Part shown: positions 5,040-8,138 of the stretch, piece by piece | Layout: each line of letters starts with the position of its first letter | Position numbering within the stretch: the stretch's first letter is position 1 | Assembly (NCBI GenBank): GCA_025465145.1 | Contig: JAODNS010000210.1 | Location: 1-8,138 of the forward strand | Source of the DNA: Frankiales bacterium | GTDB lineage: Bacteria; Actinomycetota; Actinomycetes; Mycobacteriales; SCTD01 | DNA: 8,138 nucleotides | Reading direction: 5' to 3' | Notes under the pieces: model-generated | The model's input: the letters and a program-made list of their open reading frames with translations, nothing else | What the model was told of the DNA's origin: nothing | Database searches by the model: none | Program-made: the position numbers and the translations under genes

Positions 5040-6263
5040 ATGCGCTCGTGGCCCGCTCCCGCCGTCCCGCGGCTGCCGGACGGCCCGCGACCGGACGTCA
5101 GGGTGGCCGACTCCTCGTCTCGGACGCTGGTGCCCGTCCCCGGCCGCGACGGTGTCGCCCGGCTGTACGTCTGCGGCATCACGCCGTACGACGCCACGCA
5201 CCTCGGGCACGCCGCCACGTACCTCGCCTTCGACACCCTCAACCGGGTCTGGCGCGACGCCGGGCTGACCGTGCAGTACGCGCAGAACGTCACCGACATC
5301 GACGACCCGCTGCTCGAGCGGGCCGCCCGCGACGGCGAGGACTGGACGGCGCTGGCCGAGCGGGAGACCGAGCTGTTCCGCGAGGACATGACCGCGCTGC
5401 GGGTCCTGCCGCCGGACGACTACGTCGGCGCGGTCGAGGCCATGGACGACATCGCCGCGCGGGTGGTCGCGCTGCGCGGTGCCGGGCTGACCTACGACCT
5501 GGCCGGCGACGTCTACTTCCCGGTCGCCGCGGCGCCCACCTTCGGCGACGTCAGCGGCCTCGACCGCGAGCAGATGACCGCGCTGTTCGCCGAGCGCGGC
5601 GGAGACCCGGCGCGCAACGGCAAGAAGGACCCGCTCGACGCGCTGCTGTGGCTCGCCGCGCGACCGGGCGAGCCGTCGTGGGACAGCCCGCTCGGTGCCG
5701 GCCGGCCCGGCTGGCACGTGGAGTGCGCGGCCATCGCGATCGGCCGGCTGGGCCCGACGATCGACGTGCAGGGCGGCGGCTCGGACCTGCTGTTCCCGCA
5801 CCACGAGCACTCCGCCGCCGAGGCAGAGGCGCTGACGGGGCAGCGGCCGTTCGCGCAGGCGTACGTGCACGCCGGCATGGTCGGGCTGGACGGCGAGAAG
5901 AGGTCCAAGTCGCGCGGCAACCTCGGGTTCGTCTCGCAGCTGCGGCGCGAGGGCGTCGACCCGGGGGCGCTGCGGCTGGCGCTGCTGTCCGCGCACTACC
6001 GGAGCGACCGGGCGTGGACCGCCGCGGCGCTGGAGCGCGGCCAGGAGCGGCTGGCCGCCTGGGTGGCAGGGGTGGCCCGGCCGTCCGGTCCGGACGGTGC
6101 GGCGCTGCTGGCCGGGGTGCGGGCGGCGCTGTACGAGGACCTGGACACGCCGCGGGCGCTGCAGCTGGTCGACGCCTGGGTCGCGGCCGAGGGCGACGAC
6201 CCAGCCGCGCCGGCGCTGGTACGGGACGTCGTGGACGCGCTCCTGGGCGTCCCGCTGCGTTGA
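5040..6263 (+). CDS. mshC: Cysteine:glucosaminyl-inositol ligase MshC (mycothiol synthesis)
   Basis: MshC joins cysteine to GlcN-Ins using ATP (giving AMP and PPi), the fourth step in the synthesis of mycothiol, the main low-molecular-weight thiol of actinobacteria. It is cytoplasmic and derived from class I cysteinyl-tRNA synthetase. The 407 residues match the usual length (about 410). The N-terminus MRSWPAPAVPRLP resembles that of the M. tuberculosis enzyme, supporting ATG 5040. Key features are VCGITPYDATHLGH with Zn-ligand Cys45 and the HIGH-type H54-L-G-H57, YAQNVTDIDDPLLERA, GRPGWHVECAAIA with Zn-ligand Cys229, FPHHEHSAAEAE with Zn-ligand His254, and the KMSKS-type loop at 287-291, which here reads KRSKS followed by RGN. 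The WHVECAAIA and ITPYDATHLGHAATY blocks separate MshC from CysS. The C-terminus VDALLGVPLR is conserved, and its DNA is partly duplicated just downstream. It lies last in the phosphatase-DUF3090-SCO1664 series. Confidence 0.95.
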   Translation: MRSWPAPAVPRLPDGPRPDVRVADSSSRTLVPVPGRDGVARLYVCGITPYDATHLGHAATYLAFDTLNRVWRDAGLTVQYAQNVTDIDDPLLERAARDGEDWTALAERETELFREDMTALRVLPPDDYVGAVEAMDDIAARVVALRGAGLTYDLAGDVYFPVAAAPTFGDVSGLDREQMTALFAERGGDPARNGKKDPLDALLWLAARPGEPSWDSPLGAGRPGWHVECAAIAIGRLGPTIDVQGGGSDLLFPHHEHSAAEAEALTGQRPFAQAYVHAGMVGLDGEKRSKSRGNLGFVSQLRREGVDPGALRLALLSAHYRSDRAWTAAALERGQERLAAWVAGVARPSGPDGAALLAGVRAALYEDLDTPRALQLVDAWVAAEGDDPAAPALVRDVVDALLGVPLR

Positions 6264-6355
6264 CGCGGGTGGCAGATGCGCCGGGTGCGGATGGCGTGGA
6301 CGCGCTGCTGGGCGTCCCGGGGCGTTGGGGTGTGTGGCAGATGCGCCGGATCCGG
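6226..6355 (+). repeat. 65-base imperfect tandem duplication across the 3' end of mshC
   Basis: There are two units, 6226-6290 and 6291-6355. Over the best 60 bases (6231-6290 against 6296-6355) I count 51 identities, in blocks such as GTGGACGCGCT, CTGGGCGTCCCG and GTGGCAGATGCGCCGG. Unit 1 contains the last codons and TGA of mshC; unit 2 is non-coding, and the base triplet matching the stop has become TGG. The period is not a multiple of three, so unit 2 does not extend the protein frame. A weak third trace, CAGATGTGCCG at 6398-6408, follows about 60 bases later. Confidence 0.8.
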
Positions 6356-6358
6356 CGC
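6343..6358. other. 16-base perfect palindrome downstream of mshC
   Basis: GCGCCGGATCCGGCGC is perfectly self-complementary. In RNA it would give a 6-bp GC stem with a GATC loop, about 80 bases after the mshC stop; there is no T-run. It could help terminate mshC transcription or act as a protein-binding site. Only repeat unit 2 forms it; the matching bases of unit 1 are not palindromic. Confidence 0.45.
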
Positions 6359-6390
6359 GCTGCCGCAACGAGAACGGTCGGGGGAGCGGG

Positions 6391-6399
6391 TTGTCCACA
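6391..6399 (+). promoter_or_regulatory. Consensus actinobacterial DnaA box
   Basis: TTGTCCACA exactly matches the DnaA-box consensus described for Streptomyces and mycobacteria. It is alone: I saw no second box in this gap, no AT-rich region, and no dnaA or dnaN nearby, so this is not an origin. It could be a chance match or a regulatory DnaA site upstream of the WXG100 gene. Confidence 0.4.
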
Positions 6400-6438
6400 G
6401 ATGTGCCGTCGGCCGTACCGCCGGAGCCGCGGCGTCCC

Positions 6439-6444
6439 TACGGT
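6439..6444 (+). promoter_or_regulatory. Possible -10 element of the WXG100 gene
   Basis: TACGGT fits TANNNT, with a likely transcript start near 6451 and a leader of about 44 bases that contains a 10-base palindrome (ACCGGCCGGT, 6460-6469) and the Shine-Dalgarno. The -35 is unconvincing, so this is tentative. Confidence 0.35.
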
Positions 6445-6482
6445 TCGGGTGTCGGCCGCACCGGCCGGTCCCACGACGACGC

Positions 6483-6488
6483 AGAGGA
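6483..6488 (+). promoter_or_regulatory. Shine-Dalgarno of the WXG100 gene
   Basis: AGAGGA lies six bases before ATG 6495. It fixes this start over the upstream open frame, which would add residues not seen in WXG100 proteins. Confidence 0.7.
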
Positions 6489-6494
6489 CGACGC

Positions 6495-6785
6495 ATGAGC
6501 GGCATCAAGGTCACCCCGGAGCAGCTGCAGACCCTCGCGGGACAGGTCTCCCGCGGCTCGAGCGAGATCGAGGGCCAGCTGCGCGCCCTCGGCAACACGG
6601 TGTCGCCGCTGGTCGGCGGCGACTGGGCGGGGCAGGCCCAGCAGCGGTTCACGGCGCTCTGGGACGAGTGGCAGCGGTCGGCTCAGGGCCTCAAGCACGC
6701 CCTCGACGGCATCAGCCAGCTGATGGGCCAGGCCGGTCAGTCCTACGCGCAGGCCGAGCAGCAGATCGCCTCGACCTTCCGCTAG
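6495..6785 (+). CDS. WXG100-family (ESAT-6-like) protein, orphan
   Basis: WXG100 proteins are about 100-residue helical hairpins, usually dimeric and secreted by type VII (ESX) systems. This one has 96 residues, no signal peptide and no Cys. Helix 1 spans about 8-39 (VTPEQLQTLAGQVSRGSSEI onward), the turn carries W44-A-G46 (GDWAGQA), the WXG signature, and helix 2 spans about 48-93. The C-terminus has Y84-A-Q-A-E88, matching the YxxxD/E type VII secretion signal. A Shine-Dalgarno precedes the ATG. No EccC-type ATPase, other ESX component or partner WXG100 gene is in the window, so it must depend on a system elsewhere or act on its own. It ends against a strong hairpin and faces the PAC2 gene. 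Its own promoter and the repeat-bearing gap suggest that it is not part of the mshC transcript. Confidence 0.93.
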   Translation: MSGIKVTPEQLQTLAGQVSRGSSEIEGQLRALGNTVSPLVGGDWAGQAQQRFTALWDEWQRSAQGLKHALDGISQLMGQAGQSYAQAEQQIASTFR

Positions 6786-6795
6786 CCCCTGCAGG

Positions 6796-6825
6796 GGCCC
6801 CGGGTGCGGGTCAGCGCCCGGGGCC
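6796..6825. terminator. GC hairpin between convergent WXG100 and PAC2 genes, likely bidirectional terminator
   Basis: GGCCCCGGG (6796-6804) pairs perfectly with CCCGGGGCC (6817-6825). Two further G-C pairs and a T-G wobble extend the stem inward, leaving a loop of about six bases. There is no T-run, as is common for actinobacterial terminators. A second short palindrome, CCCCTGCAGGGG (6786-6797), directly follows the WXG100 stop. The right arm lies inside the PAC2 gene: the PAC2 stop (6811-6813) is in the loop and its last codons form the arm. Confidence 0.65.
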
Positions 6826-7680
6826 GTCGTCGCCGCGACGACGCAGGTACCGCTCGAACTCCTTGGCGATCGCCTCGCCGGACGCCTCGGGCAGGTCCGT
6901 CTCGGGCTCCCGCTCCTCGAGCGACGCGACGTACTCCGCCACCTCGGAGTCCTCGGCCGCGAGCTCGTCGACCTGTCGCTCCCACTCCCGCGCCTGCTCC
7001 GGCAGTGACCCGAGCGGCACCGGGATGTCGAGCAGGTCCTCGACCCGGCGCAGCAGCGCGATCGCCGCCTTCGGGCACGGCGGCGTCGCCACGTAGTGCG
7101 GCACGGCCGCCCAGAACGACACGGCCTTCATCCCGACCTGGGTGCAGGCGTCCTGGAAGACCCCGACGATGCCGGTGGGGCCCTCGTACCGGCTGGCCTC
7201 GAGCCGCAGCTCCTCGGCCGTCTGCGGTTCGGATGCCGTCCCGCTGACCGGCACCGGCCGGGTGTGCGGGCTGTCGGCGAGCAGCGCGCCGAGCGTCACG
7301 ACCATCTCGACGCCGAGCTGCGCGGACATCTCCACCAGCTCCAGGCAGAACCCGCGCCAGCGCATGTTCGGCTCGACCCCGCGCACGAGCACCACGTCCC
7401 GGTCCGCCCCGGGCGGGCTGCAGACCGAGATGCGCGTCGTCGGCCAGGTGATCTTGCGGGTGATCCCGTCGACGAGCTGGACCATCGGTCGGTTGACCTG
7501 GAAGTCGTAGTACTCGTCCGGGTCGATCGCCGCCACGGCCTGCGCGCCCCACTCCTCCTCGAGGTGCTCGATCGCGGAGGTGGCGCCGTCGCCGGCGTCG
7601 TTCCACCCCTCGAACGCGGCGAGCAGCACCGGCCGGCGCAGGACGAGGTCCGCGCGGGGGCGGGGCGGCAGGCTGGTCAC
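6811..7680 (-). CDS. PAC2-family protein
   Basis: The PAC2 fold is named after eukaryotic proteasome assembly chaperones. Actinobacteria encode members of unclear function (M. tuberculosis Rv2125). As I recall, the Streptomyces gene near mshC, SCO1662 (ParJ), is reported to modulate ParA assembly, so this may be its orthologue; I cannot verify that here. The 289 residues include LLAAFEGWNDAGDGATSAIEHL near the start, the DPDEYYDFQVNRPMV block, DVVLVRGVEPNMRW, VVTLGALLADSPHTRPVPV and GIVGVFQDACTQVGMKAVSFWAAVPHY, all typical of the family. A charged C-terminal third (about 215-280) could form helices or a coiled coil. GTG 7680 has a strong Shine-Dalgarno (GGGAG, spacer six) and overlaps the upstream hydrolase stop by four bases (GTGA), implying one operon. 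It converges on the WXG100 gene. Confidence 0.9.
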   Translation of the reverse strand: MTSLPPRPRADLVLRRPVLLAAFEGWNDAGDGATSAIEHLEEEWGAQAVAAIDPDEYYDFQVNRPMVQLVDGITRKITWPTTRISVCSPPGADRDVVLVRGVEPNMRWRGFCLELVEMSAQLGVEMVVTLGALLADSPHTRPVPVSGTASEPQTAEELRLEASRYEGPTGIVGVFQDACTQVGMKAVSFWAAVPHYVATPPCPKAAIALLRRVEDLLDIPVPLGSLPEQAREWERQVDELAAEDSEVAEYVASLEEREPETDLPEASGEAIAKEFERYLRRRGDDGPGR

Positions 7681-8138
7681 GACGGGCTCCCTTCCCGGCT
7701 TCCGGCCGGCGTCACGCCGAACGGCCCGGCAGCCTCGTCGGCCGCCGCCCGCACCAGCCCGGCCACCAGCGCGGGCCACTGCAGCGGCACGTCGTGCAGT
7801 GCCTGCTCCCACCGCTGGGCGCGTGGCAGCGCCAGCAGGCCGGCCGCCGTCTCCAGCGCGCCGGCCCAGCGGTCGCCGCAGGCCACGACCCAGGCGGGGC
7901 AGGCGATCCGCGGCAGCAGCGCGGCGGGGTCCTGGTCCAGCAGGTCGTCCACGATCGCCATGTGCGCCTCGAACGGCAGCCGCGACCGCGCCAGGCCGTC
8001 CGGCCCGACCGCGAACAGCGCCAGCACCGCCGCCGCCACGTCCGGAGACCACCACGGCCCGAGCGGCCCGGCGGCCAGCGCCTCCTGCAGCGCCTCCGGC
8101 GGCAGCGCTGTGCGCGGTGGGGTCAGCCGCTCGCGGGC
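7677..8138 (-). CDS. Alpha/beta-hydrolase-like protein, C-terminal part (cut by window edge)
   Basis: The frame is open from the right edge to TGA at 7679-7677, giving 153 residues of the C-terminal part. I read it as an alpha/beta-hydrolase: LPRIACPAWVVACGD resembles the strand and loop that carry the late-barrel Asp in this fold (the usual 'I.CPVLV..GD' pattern), and HDVPLQWPALVAGLV (His codon at 7796-7794) resembles the conserved catalytic-His segment before the last helix. The nucleophile elbow lies outside the window, so activity and substrate cannot be judged. The region before (PLGPWWSPDVAAAVLALFAVG and SRLPFEAHMAIVDDLL) would be the cap. The last residues overlap the PAC2 start (GTGA) and contain its ribosome-binding site, so the two genes are probably co-translated. 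GTG 8039 is an internal codon, not the gene start. Confidence 0.65.
   Translation of the reverse strand, partial: ARERLTPPRTALPPEALQEALAAGPLGPWWSPDVAAAVLALFAVGPDGLARSRLPFEAHMAIVDDLLDQDPAALLPRIACPAWVVACGDRWAGALETAAGLLALPRAQRWEQALHDVPLQWPALVAGLVRAAADEAAGPFGVTPAGSREGSPS
7687..7695 (-). promoter_or_regulatory. Shine-Dalgarno of the PAC2 gene
   Basis: Read on the minus strand, GGAAGGGAG ends six bases before GTG 7680. It lies inside the last codons of the upstream hydrolase gene and decides the PAC2 start. Confidence 0.7.

Noticed and set aside
6391..6396. TTGTCC as a -35 box for the WXG100 promoter
   Set aside because: It is 42 bases from the -10-like TACGGT, far more than the usual 16-19.
5010..6398. 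462-codon minus-strand open frame antisense to mshC
   Set aside because: Its composition is that of a shadow frame (Arg, Pro, Gly, Val, Gln) with no domain pattern.
6226..6408. CRISPR array or insertion-sequence end
   Set aside because: There are only two tandem units without spacers, one inside a coding gene, and no terminal inverted repeats or transposase.
6264..6494. Origin of replication in the gap with the DnaA box
   Set aside because: Only one box, no AT-rich unwinding region, and no dnaA, dnaN or gyr genes nearby.
5048..7096. 682-codon plus-strand open frame overlapping mshC, the gap and the WXG100 gene
   Set aside because: It is an Arg/Ala/Gly/Pro-rich shadow frame typical of high-GC DNA; mshC and WXG100 explain the DNA in other frames.

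Overview
The window is very GC-rich (roughly 70% or more by eye), and its coding regions show the strong third-position G/C bias of a high-GC actinobacterium. mshC, the mycothiol Cys ligase gene, sits in a gene neighbourhood known almost only from Actinobacteria (histidine phosphatase, DUF3090, SCO1664-family protein, mshC, and a PAC2 protein nearby), so a mycothiol-producing actinobacterium is a secure call. A genus cannot be assigned. Nothing suggests a phage, plasmid, insertion sequence or CRISPR. No tRNA or rRNA was seen, and no stretch above 300 bases lacks a gene.

Layout. Positions 1-2111 (+) hold three tightly packed membrane-protein genes: the tail of a UppP-like gene, uppP, and a CorA-type Mg2+ channel. 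Each joins the next through a 4-base start/stop overlap. corA meets an aldo/keto reductase gene (2968-2108, -) tail to tail, and both stop codons lie in one CTAG. A 36-base divergent gap separates the reductase from a plus-strand block at 3005-6263: histidine phosphatase, DUF3090, SCO1664-family kinase-like protein, mshC. A 231-base gap (6264-6494) follows. It holds a 65-base tandem duplication of the 3' end of mshC, a 16-base palindrome, a consensus actinobacterial DnaA box and a likely promoter. Then comes an orphan WXG100 gene (6495-6785, +). A strong hairpin separates it from a convergent minus-strand pair: a PAC2-family gene and an upstream alpha/beta-hydrolase gene cut by the window edge.

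How the genes fit together. uppP recycles the undecaprenyl carrier for the cell wall. mshC performs the ATP-dependent cysteine ligation of mycothiol synthesis. The phosphatase, DUF3090 and SCO1664 genes keep company with mshC across actinobacteria without a firmly established shared role. The phosphatase is a reasonable positional candidate for the unassigned mycothiol phosphatase step (MshA2), but this is inference.

Regulation. Four genes (reductase, phosphatase, DUF3090, mshC) carry a TANNNT -10-like hexamer ending 6-7 bases before the start codon, the expected arrangement for leaderless mRNAs. uppP, the WXG100 gene and the PAC2 gene instead have clear Shine-Dalgarno sequences. Departures from family consensus worth a look are His in place of the catalytic Asp in the reductase, KRSKS instead of KMSKS in MshC, and YGQN instead of YGMN in CorA.
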